From contig NZ_QHJE01000001.1 in assembly GCF_013626205.1 (NCBI RefSeq), positions 1,550,001-1,614,000 on the forward strand: a stretch of DNA of 64,000 nt, written 5' to 3'. Shown piece by piece: positions 54,404 through 61,670 of this stretch (the first letter of the stretch is position 1; each line of letters opens with the position of its first letter). A model generated the notes under the pieces. The model searched no databases, was not told the origin of the DNA, and saw only the letters and a program-made list of their open reading frames with translations. A program made the translations under genes and the position numbers. This DNA is from Hyphomicrobium methylovorum (GTDB taxonomy: Bacteria; Pseudomonadota; Alphaproteobacteria; Rhizobiales; Hyphomicrobiaceae).

Positions 54404-55567
54404 ATGAAAGTCTTCGATCCTACAATTCCGCACAATAGCCTGCCCAAGCTGCCGCCTCCGGGTGATCTGGAGACGAAGGCCGTCTTGAAGAAGTGCGCTT
54501 CCGTCCATGCCGCGCTTGCCGCTCTGAAGGAGCGAGGCCGCCGCATTCCCGACCAGACCGTGCTCATCAATGCCATCCCCATCATGGAAGCCAAAGACAG
54601 CTCGGCGATTGAAAACATCGTCACGACGAGCGACGCGTTGTTTCGCGACCAGAGTCTTAGCGATGACAGCGACGCGGACCCTGCGACGAAGGAGGCATCG
54701 CGTTATCGATCAGCACTTCAACTCGGTTTTCATGCGCTCGCACATCGGCCGATCACGACTCGCACCGCCGTCGATATTTGCTCCGATCTCAAGGGCGTCG
54801 ATCTCAACGTGCGGAGTGTTCCAGGGACCAAGCTGAGAAATGCGAATACCGGCGACGTTATTTATACGCCGCCTGAAGGTGAAACGCTGCTGCGCGAGCT
54901 GCTGACAAATTGGGAGCGCTTCCTGAACGATGCGACTGAACTCGATCCTGTCGTTCGGATGGCCGTCGGACACTATCAGTTCGAAGCTATTCATCCGTTC
55001 ATTGACGGAAACGGCCGCACAGGCCGGGTCATCAACATTCTGTTTCTGATCGAACAGGGATTGCTCGAGCTCCCGACGCTCTATCTCAGCCGGTATATTT
55101 TGGCGAACCGCGCGGATTACTACCGCCTTCTTCTCGAGGTGACGACGAAGCAAGCGTGGGAGCCGTGGGTGCTCTTTATGCTCGACGGTATCGAGAATAC
55201 GGCGCGATGGACGGCTGCCAAGATCGGCGCGATTCACGATCTCATGGATGTGACGGTTTCATACGTTCGGGATGCAGCGCCGAAAACCTACACGCGCGAA
55301 CTTGTCGACGTGATTTTCATGCAGCCATACAGCCGCATTCAAAACGTTGTCGAGCGCGGGCTTGCGCATCGGGAAAAGGCGTCGAGAGACCTGAAGCAGC
55401 TCGTGTCGATCGGCGTGCTGCGTGAAATCAAAGTCGGGCGCGAAAAGCTCTTCCTCAATGTCAGATATGCGGCTCTTCTCGGCAATGATGCCAATACGTG
55501 GGAGCCGTTTCCGGAGATCAAGCAAACGCAGGTCGATCGCGCGCGCAACAAAAAGGGCCGCGCCTAA
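54404..55567 (+). CDS. Fic-family protein (class II, with C-terminal wHTH)
   Basis: Predicted AMP-transferase, 387 residues from ATG at 54404 (TTG three codons earlier is possible). N-terminal Fic_N-like helical region with the class II inhibitory motif SSAIEN (residues 66-71, S/T-xxx-E-N form), the full Fic active-site loop HPFIDGNGRTGR (197-208) with catalytic His197, and a C-terminal region (about residues 290-370) that looks like a winged helix DNA-binding domain (QNVVERGLAHREKASRDLKQLVSIGVLREIKVGREKLFLN). Regulators of this build can bind their own promoter; the array upstream fits. No antitoxin gene adjacent, so inhibition is expected to be intramolecular. Targets unknown. Confidence 0.88.
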   Translation: MKVFDPTIPHNSLPKLPPPGDLETKAVLKKCASVHAALAALKERGRRIPDQTVLINAIPIMEAKDSSAIENIVTTSDALFRDQSLSDDSDADPATKEASRYRSALQLGFHALAHRPITTRTAVDICSDLKGVDLNVRSVPGTKLRNANTGDVIYTPPEGETLLRELLTNWERFLNDATELDPVVRMAVGHYQFEAIHPFIDGNGRTGRVINILFLIEQGLLELPTLYLSRYILANRADYYRLLLEVTTKQAWEPWVLFMLDGIENTARWTAAKIGAIHDLMDVTVSYVRDAAPKTYTRELVDVIFMQPYSRIQNVVERGLAHREKASRDLKQLVSIGVLREIKVGREKLFLNVRYAALLGNDANTWEPFPEIKQTQVDRARNKKGRA

Positions 55568-55578
55568 GCGCGACCCTT
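55551..55578 (-). terminator. Intrinsic terminator of the GlcG-like gene, overlapping the fic stop
   Basis: Arms AAGGG-x-CGCGC (55553-55563) and GCGCG-x-CCCTT (55568-55578), loop around CCTAA; on the minus strand it is followed by TTTTTG. The fic stop TAA (55565-55567) is in the loop. It ends transcription of the minus gene at 55611. Confidence 0.7.
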
Positions 55579-55610
55579 CGTGAGATCTGATCGTAACGAC
55601 GAGCGTCCGA

Positions 55611-56015
55611 TCAACACGTATGCGCGCTCGCGCCTGCCTCGGCGACTTGCTGATCCTGCACGCCGCTTCCGCCCGATACGCCGATCGCGCCGATGACGAC
55701 ACCGTGCTGATCCTTGAGCGGAATGCCGCCAGCAAAGATCATTACGCGGTCATGGTTCGATACATGAATGCCATAGAACTGGTCGCCGGGCTGGCTGTTC
55801 TCAGCAAGCTCCTTGGTCGAAATGTTGAACGCGCGCGCGGTGAAAGCCTTGTTGATTGCGATGTTGATCGAACCGATCCAGGCCTTATCCATGCGAATGT
55901 GGGAAATGAGGTTCGCGCCCTCGTCGACAACGGCGATATTCATCGGCTGACCGATTTCGGCGGCCTTCTTTTCTGCGGCGTCAATGATGCGGCGGGCGTC
56001 AGCGAGTGTCAGCAT
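55611..56015 (-). CDS. GlcG/HbpS-family haem-degrading or haem-binding protein
   Basis: 134 residues of the GlcG/HbpS (DUF336) family: MLTLADARRIIDAAEKKAAEIGQPMNIAVVDEGANLISHIRMDKA (key IAVVDEGANLISHIRMD), ATARAFNIS-like TARAFNIST, FAGGIPLKDQHGVVIGAIGVSGGSG. No signal peptide is apparent, unlike secreted HbpS. A haem or corrinoid-related role is suggested by the family only. Convergent with fic and divergent from yggS. Confidence 0.85.
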   Translation of the reverse strand: MLTLADARRIIDAAEKKAAEIGQPMNIAVVDEGANLISHIRMDKAWIGSINIAINKAFTARAFNISTKELAENSQPGDQFYGIHVSNHDRVMIFAGGIPLKDQHGVVIGAIGVSGGSGVQDQQVAEAGASAHTC

Positions 56016-56143
56016 GAATGTGTCCTCTGTATTCGAGATGCAGCATGTAGGTGCCCTATAGGCCTTATAAATTGCGACACTTGTTCGCTCGGGCCTGATA
56101 CGAAGGGCGTATAAAGACGTCAGGAGTAGATTTAGGAGATACC

Positions 56144-56824
56144 GTGACCGGCGACGAATACCAGGAAACAGCGCCCGAGAGGTTAAAGCGCATTAAAGTC
56201 GAGATTGCGGACGCGGCTAAAGGCGCTGGGCGGAGCGCTTCGGATGTCACGTTGATTGCTGTTTCCAAGACGTTCGATGCGGATGCTGTCGAACCCGTTC
56301 TCGCAGCGGGACATCGCCAGTTCGGCGAAAACCGAGTTCAGGAAGCCGAACGTAAATGGCCCGGTCTTCGTTCCAAATTTCCCGACGTCACACTTCATCT
56401 CATCGGGCCGCTGCAATCGAACAAGGTGAAAGATGCGGTGGCGCTGTTCGATGCCATCCATACGATCGATCGTGAAAAGATTGCGCGTGCGGTTGCCGCT
56501 GAAGTTGCAAGCCAGCAGCGCCGGCTCGACCTATTCGTTCAAGTGAATACGGGCGAGGAGGCACAAAAGGCCGGTGTGTTTCCGCGCGAAGCGAAGGCGT
56601 TCGTCGATTTTTGCCGCAACGATCTGCAGCTCACGATTCGCGGATTGATGTGTATTCCGCCGGTCGAGGAAGAGCCTTCCGTCCATTTTGCCTTTTTGGC
56701 GAAGCTGGCGCGTGAAGCCGGACTTGACGCGTTGAGCATGGGCATGAGCGGCGATTTTGAAGCTGCCATCGCGCTCGGTGCGACGCATGTTCGCGTCGGC
56801 TCAGCGATTTTCGGTCACCGTTGA
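56144..56824 (+). CDS. yggS: PLP homeostasis protein YggS (PLPBP)
   Basis: Single-domain fold-type III alanine racemase-like barrel that binds PLP and buffers its level. 226 residues from GTG with AGGAGA six bases before. LIAVSKTFDADAV holds the PLP-binding Lys, FGENRVQEAERKWPGL, HLIGPLQSNKVKDAVALFDAIHTIDREKIA and GLMCIPPVEEEP, SMGMSGDFEAAIALGATHVRVGSAIFG all match the family. Complements the pdxY gene at 5.1 kb in vitamin B6 biology. Confidence 0.94.
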   Translation: MTGDEYQETAPERLKRIKVEIADAAKGAGRSASDVTLIAVSKTFDADAVEPVLAAGHRQFGENRVQEAERKWPGLRSKFPDVTLHLIGPLQSNKVKDAVALFDAIHTIDREKIARAVAAEVASQQRRLDLFVQVNTGEEAQKAGVFPREAKAFVDFCRNDLQLTIRGLMCIPPVEEEPSVHFAFLAKLAREAGLDALSMGMSGDFEAAIALGATHVRVGSAIFGHR

Positions 56825-56935
56825 GGCGTTTCCCACCACAAAATTTCTCTTCGCCACTTGGAGCCTGATTGGCGGTGTTAGCCTTCCACGCTGATTCGCC
56901 ATGAAGCGTCGTAAGCGCACGACAGGGGTTCCGAT

Positions 56936-57880
56936 ATGACCGCGTCTTCGCAGAAGAAAGATCCGTTGGTGGCAGAAGCGAACGCCGCAGCTGCCGAAGC
57001 AGCGCGCGATGCACGTGCCGAAGTGCTGGAGAAAGCGAAGACAGAGAAGGCGGAGACGACAGCGGCGAAGACTGCTGTTTCGAAGCTCGAGAAGTCAGCG
57101 GGGGACGCTTCAAAGGCCGCGCGCACCAAGTGGCATGATTTCGATATTCAAGTCTGGCTCACGAATTTCAATTCGATCGAATTCGGTTTCTGGAAGCGCG
57201 ATCGCAATCGCGGTAAGTCGCGGCAGTTCACCAGCGATATGGATATCTTCGCGGAGGTGGTGGAGAACGGGCAGCGCACCGGCGTGCTCGGATATCGCAA
57301 AGAGCTTTGGAAAGATGCGGAGGGCATGAAGAAGCGCCTCGTGCTCAAGCTCTTTTCCGAAACGCTCAATTGGCGCGCGAGTATGGACTTGATGCTGGGC
57401 CGCTCTATCCAGCAGACGCTTGGTGCGCGCGGCTTGCCTGTCACGGCCTATTCCGTGAATACCAGTCCGGATGATTACATCGTCTATCTCGAACGCTCCG
57501 CGAACAAGTGGCCGTTCATGCCGGAAAACTTTTCGTTCTTTCTGATGGAGCGCGGTCAGCCGAAGTTCTATCGCTTGCGGCGTGACTTCATAAATATCGG
57601 CGGTGACTACACGCTGATCGACGCCCGGGGCGAACACGTTGGCCATCTTGATGGCGCGATCCTAACGATTGGCGGGAAGTGGCGCTGCAAGGTGCGCGGC
57701 GATCATGCCGATCCGCGGCTCATCATGGTGCTGAAGTTGTTCGTCGGGATGATCGCGTTCAATCGCCAGGCGCGGAAGCATGTGAAGCAGATGGCGCGAG
57801 ATATCCGCGACGGTGTCGTGACGCCCGATATCGAGCGGCAGGAAGCGGATCTCTATCTCAATCCGCGCCGCGTGCGCTGA
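56936..57880 (+). CDS. Hypothetical protein with possible tubby-C/LURP-like domain
   Basis: 314 residues, not assigned. N-terminal 60 residues are Ala/Glu/Lys-rich and probably a coiled or disordered tail. The middle contains charged strands without known motifs. The region GGDYTLIDARGEHVGHLDGAILTIGGKWRCKV (about residues 222-253; key LIDARGEHVGHLDGAI) resembles the strand pattern of LURP-one/tubby C-terminal proteins, which bind lipids, but this is weak. A hydrophobic helix LIMVLKLFVGMIAF near residue 262-275, the kind of end helix that occupies the tubby-like barrel, is seen. ATG lies 111 bases after yggS. Confidence 0.55.
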   Translation: MTASSQKKDPLVAEANAAAAEAARDARAEVLEKAKTEKAETTAAKTAVSKLEKSAGDASKAARTKWHDFDIQVWLTNFNSIEFGFWKRDRNRGKSRQFTSDMDIFAEVVENGQRTGVLGYRKELWKDAEGMKKRLVLKLFSETLNWRASMDLMLGRSIQQTLGARGLPVTAYSVNTSPDDYIVYLERSANKWPFMPENFSFFLMERGQPKFYRLRRDFINIGGDYTLIDARGEHVGHLDGAILTIGGKWRCKVRGDHADPRLIMVLKLFVGMIAFNRQARKHVKQMARDIRDGVVTPDIERQEADLYLNPRRVR

Positions 57881-57903
57881 ACGCTTTCGCTCATTCGAAC
57901 GCT

Positions 57904-59259
57904 CTATTCGACGGCGACTGGATTCTTCACCGAACTCGACTTGCGATCGGCGGACACAACGCGCCAAATCTTATTGCCGACGTCATCAGCGACAAGCAGA
58001 GCTCCATCCTTGCCGAACGCAACGCCAACCGGGCGTCCGCGGGCGTCACTCTTGCTATCGACGAAATCGGTGAGAATGTCTTCGGGCGGACCGCTGGGCT
58101 TGCCGTTCGCGAACGGAACGAAAATCACTTTGTATCCGCTCAATTCGCTGCGGTTCCAGGATCCGTGCTGGCCGATGAATGCGCCGTGCGCCAGCCGAGC
58201 CGGAAGTGCGGAATGCTCCGGTGAAAATGCGAGCCCCAGTGACGCGGTATGCGCGCCGATCGCGTAGTCGGGTGGAATCGCCTTCGCGACGAGATCGGGT
58301 TTTTGAGGCTTGACCCTCTCGTCAACGTGCTGACCGAAGTAGCTATAAGGCCAACCGTAGAATGCGCCGTCTTTTACTGACGTCAGATAATCGGGCACGA
58401 GGTTGTCACCGATTTCATCGCGCTCGTTGACAACGGTCCAGAGGCTTTTGGTTTCCGGTTCCCAAGCAAGACCGTTTGGATTGCGCAAGCCGGACGCAAA
58501 TTGGCGCGAAGCGCCTGTTGCGGGATCTATTTCAAGAATGCCCGCGCGATTGACTTCGGCATCCATTCCGTTCTCGGCGACGTTGCTGTTCGATCCGACG
58601 GTGACGTAAAGTTTCGTTCCGTCGGCATTGGCGATGACGTTCTTGGTCCAGTGATGATTGATCGGGCCGCCGGGAAGGTCTGCGACTTTCACAGCCGGCG
58701 CCGTGATCTGCGTGTCGCCGGGGCGATAATTGAATTTGACGAGTGCATCCGCGTTCGCGACGTAAAGCGTATTGCCGACGAGCGTCATGCCAAAGGGCGA
58801 ATTCAGATTTTCAAGGAATGTCGTGCGCATCTCTGCGCTCCCGTCGGGCTTCAAACCCCGGAGGAGTGTTATGCGATTTGCGCTCGGAACTTTGGCGCCG
58901 GCATGCTTCTGAAAAAGACTAGCGACCCAGGCTTTCAGCCCGGTGCCGTCTTTCGGACGCTCTGGCGCATTTGTTTCGGCGACGAGAACGTCCCCGTTTG
59001 GCAGAACATAGAGCCAGCGCGGGTGCAATAGTCCCGATGCGTAGGACGTCACCGTGAGATCGGCGGAAGCGGCGGGCTTCACCCCATCTGGCCAGCCGGT
59101 CGCGCGCGCGACTTTCATCGTCGGGAGGAATGTCGATTGGGGCGCTGGCAATTCGGGATTCGGTCCGAAGCCTGGCGCGTAACGCGTTTCTGCTACGGCG
59201 GGGCTCGTAATCAAAAATGCCAATCCCGCGGCCCATGACATTGCTGCAATACGCGACAC
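57904..59259 (-). CDS. PQQ-dependent sugar dehydrogenase-like (sorbosone dehydrogenase) periplasmic protein
   Basis: 451 residues from GTG at 59257-59259, with GGGAGG five bases upstream. A signal peptide (AAMSWAAGLAFLITSPAVAE) precedes a six-bladed propeller domain of the GDH/sorbosone family: SGLLHPRWLYVLPNGDVLVAETN, NSPFGMTLVGNTLYVANADALVKF, YVTVGSNSNVAENGM, RNPNGLAWEP and GRPVGVAFGKDGALLVADDVGNKIWRV. Likely uses PQQ as cofactor to oxidise sugars or aldoses in the periplasm; substrate unknown. Gap of 82 bases from the AKR gene upstream on the same strand. Confidence 0.85.
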   Translation of the reverse strand: MSRIAAMSWAAGLAFLITSPAVAETRYAPGFGPNPELPAPQSTFLPTMKVARATGWPDGVKPAASADLTVTSYASGLLHPRWLYVLPNGDVLVAETNAPERPKDGTGLKAWVASLFQKHAGAKVPSANRITLLRGLKPDGSAEMRTTFLENLNSPFGMTLVGNTLYVANADALVKFNYRPGDTQITAPAVKVADLPGGPINHHWTKNVIANADGTKLYVTVGSNSNVAENGMDAEVNRAGILEIDPATGASRQFASGLRNPNGLAWEPETKSLWTVVNERDEIGDNLVPDYLTSVKDGAFYGWPYSYFGQHVDERVKPQKPDLVAKAIPPDYAIGAHTASLGLAFSPEHSALPARLAHGAFIGQHGSWNRSELSGYKVIFVPFANGKPSGPPEDILTDFVDSKSDARGRPVGVAFGKDGALLVADDVGNKIWRVVSADRKSSSVKNPVAVE

Positions 59260-59341
59260 GGTGGCCTCCCGGTATTTGCGTTGCTTAATCCAACACAACA
59301 AATTGGCCGTGGGCGGAGTTCCCCACTTTGCTTGTCGTGCG

Positions 59342-60367
59342 CTAGACGGGCGGGGGGTTGCGCTCGGAAAAGCCGTCCTGGTGCCAGTATGGATAGGGCT
59401 TCGTGGTTGCGCTTGCTTCGTCGAGTTTTTTAATTTGCTCAGAGTTCAAGTTCCAACCGATCGCGCCGAGGTTTTCCTTCAATTGCGCTTCGCTGCGCGC
59501 GCCGATGATGACGCTTGCAACAGTTGGGCGCTGGAACAGCCAATTGAGCGCAATCTGCGGGATTGTTTTGCCGGTCTCGCTCGCGATTTCATCAAGCGCG
59601 TCAACGATGCGATAGACGTGCTCGTCGCTGACGGGCGGTCCTTTGTCGGCCGTTTTATGAAGACGGCTGACTTTGGGCAGGGGACTGCCGCGCCGAATTT
59701 TGCCTGTTAAGCGACCCCATCCAAGCGGGCTCCAGACAATCGCGCCGAGCCCTTGATCGAGCCCGAGAGGCATCAGCTCCCATTCATAGTCGCGGCCGAG
59801 CAACGAATAGTATGTCTGATTGGCGACGTAGCGCGGGTAGCCGTATCGGTCGGCCACGGCGAGCGACTTCATAATGTGCCAGCCGGAAAAGTTCGATACG
59901 CCGACGTATCGGATCTTACCGGCGCGCACCAACTGGTCGAGCGTCGACAACATTTCTTCCGCTGGTGTGCGCGCGTCAAAGCCGTGAAGCTGAAAGATGT
60001 CGATGTGATCGGTTGCGAGGCGTTTCAATGCGTCTTCGCAAGACTTGATGAGGTGGAAACGCGAGGAGCCGACGGCGTTTGGACCATTACCGAAGCGGAA
60101 TGTGGCCTTCGTTGAAATGAGAACCTTATCGCGGCGTCCCTTCAGCGCTTCGCCAAGAACGGATTCCGAAGCGCCATCCGAATAGATGTCAGCGGTGTCG
60201 AACAGTGTGACACCGGCATCGAGGCACAGATCGACAAGGCGACGGGCTTCCGCCGGTCCCGTCGCGCCCCATTCTTTGAAGAACTCCGATGTTCCGCCGA
60301 ATGTGGCGGCTCCGAAACTCAGGAGCGGAACGGCTAGTCCGGACGCTCCCAGTTGGCGATATTCCAT
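59342..60367 (-). CDS. Aldo/keto reductase
   Basis: 341-residue NADPH-dependent oxidoreductase with the (alpha/beta)8 fold. Catalytic tetrad positions can be seen: Asp and Tyr in LFDTADIYSDGASE, Lys in LISTKATF, and His in DIFQLHGFD. The C-terminal NADPH-binding segment IGARSEAQLKENLGAIGW is typical of the YajO/AKR7-like group. Start at 60367 has GAGGGA upstream. It would be co-expressed with the sugar dehydrogenase downstream. Confidence 0.9.
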   Translation of the reverse strand: MEYRQLGASGLAVPLLSFGAATFGGTSEFFKEWGATGPAEARRLVDLCLDAGVTLFDTADIYSDGASESVLGEALKGRRDKVLISTKATFRFGNGPNAVGSSRFHLIKSCEDALKRLATDHIDIFQLHGFDARTPAEEMLSTLDQLVRAGKIRYVGVSNFSGWHIMKSLAVADRYGYPRYVANQTYYSLLGRDYEWELMPLGLDQGLGAIVWSPLGWGRLTGKIRRGSPLPKVSRLHKTADKGPPVSDEHVYRIVDALDEIASETGKTIPQIALNWLFQRPTVASVIIGARSEAQLKENLGAIGWNLNSEQIKKLDEASATTKPYPYWHQDGFSERNPPPV

Positions 60368-60718
60368 TCGGGTTCCCTCTAATTGCGATATGAATTCCGG
60401 ATGAATGCCAATGCGCATTCGATGTGTAGGATCGCCGCATCTATATCGATATTAAGCACGTGGTATTCGGCAAAAGCCGATCACAGAACGAATAAAATCG
60501 CTCTCAATCTTCACAATTTTTTCGCTTATTGGTAGCGAACGGACTTTCCGGATACGGATTGCTCGCAACTAACCCCTGAAAATTCCAGAACGAATCTCCC
60601 AGCTCGCAACGGTTGCGGCCGCGAATGACGATATGTCGCGCGGCGAATCCTCTCTTGTTTTCGCCGCATTAGACGGCTGGATGCGCGCCGTTTGTGAAGA
60701 CAGTTAAGGAGAGTTACT
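60368..60718. other. Intergenic region, no gene seen
   Basis: 351 bases between the divergent AKR gene and the secreted Tyr/Arg-rich gene. No open frame with coding character. AT-rich around 60425-60535 (with a TTTTTT run near 60511). AAGGAGA at about 60706-60712 is the ribosome binding site of the next gene. Promoters for both flanking genes are expected here but I could not pick them out. Confidence 0.6.
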
Positions 60719-61282
60719 ATGCGACTGAGCTTGTTCGCGGCTGCAGCGCTTTTGGCAGGACTTGCCGGCGCGCCGTCCGTCGAAGCGCATCCGTCCCATG
60801 GGTATAAACATTCCCGGGCCCATGGCACTCCAGCGAATTGGAATGGAAAGCGGCGCTATTCGAACCGCGCCTATTCGCAACGTGGCAATCGTTATTCGCA
60901 GCGTGGACATCGTTATTCAAACCGCTACGCATCACGCTCGAGTTCCCATCGCAGATATGGAAACCAGTACCGTGGACAGCGGCACTACGCCCAGCACACG
61001 GGTCGCCGGTACGCCAGTGGTGGACGTCCGCGCGCTTGGTGCGGATGGTGGATGCGCACCCAGCTTGGCGGCGGTCCTGAATTCAATCTGGCCGCGAACT
61101 GGCGGCGTTACGGTCGCGCAAGCGGCCCGCGCGTTGGAGCCGTTGTCGTATGGCCGCATCACGTCGGCATCATCACGGGACGTGCTGCCAACGGTAAATG
61201 GATCGTTAAGTCGGGCAACGACGGCAACGCCGTTCGTGAGCGCGCACGCTCTGTTGCCGGAGCCGTCTTCCGCGTCGGCTAA
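60719..61282 (+). CDS. Secreted Tyr/Arg/Ser-repeat protein with NlpC/P60-like C-terminal domain
   Basis: 187 residues: signal peptide MRLSLFAAAALLAGLAGAPSVEA, then about 75 residues rich in Arg, Tyr, Ser, His and Asn with tandem RYSNR / RYSQRG units, then a C-terminal 80-residue domain. In it CGWWM offers a catalytic-type Cys, HHVGIITG a His, and SGNDGN an Asn, the pattern of the small CHAP/NlpC-P60-like hydrolases (TIGR02594 type as I remember). Possible role: peptidoglycan or surface binding with a basic, sticky linker. No close family match is certain. Confidence 0.65.
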   Translation: MRLSLFAAAALLAGLAGAPSVEAHPSHGYKHSRAHGTPANWNGKRRYSNRAYSQRGNRYSQRGHRYSNRYASRSSSHRRYGNQYRGQRHYAQHTGRRYASGGRPRAWCGWWMRTQLGGGPEFNLAANWRRYGRASGPRVGAVVVWPHHVGIITGRAANGKWIVKSGNDGNAVRERARSVAGAVFRVG

Positions 61283-61670
61283 GTGCGGGTGGTTACGGGG
61301 GCAGGCCATGTGGCCTGCCCGGCCTCCCTGATCTTTTTTCATCCAGCTTTGCTACGCGTTCGGCCGTTGCGTGCCCCTTATGGGTGCTGGCACAACGCAT
61401 GTTCGGCCAAAGTTGCGGGCTCTCGGCCGACTTTCTGGTCCTGAAACACCAGATATTCCGTTTTTCTCAACGTCATCCGGCTTTCTGCTTGGGCCGGTAA
61501 CCTTATCGCAACCCACTCCCGTCAAGGTTACCGTAGTTGCCTATCCGGCTGCTGCGATTCCGTAGCTCCTGCGCGCATGATCGGCGCGCGCTTCAACGGT
61601 CCGTCGTAGTGGTTGGACAGCGCTCGAACGCACGATTTTCGTGCCGCGTCCAAAGAGTACGTTCGCTGCG
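61283..61670. other. Intergenic region with strong hairpin
   Basis: 388 bases before ftsK. A perfect 10-base inverted repeat, GGGCAGGCCA (61299-61308) and TGGCCTGCCC (61311-61320), lies 16 bases after the previous stop; T6 follows only after a further dozen bases, so it is a possible but atypical terminator. The rest holds no coding frame with family support; a promoter for ftsK should be here. Confidence 0.55.
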
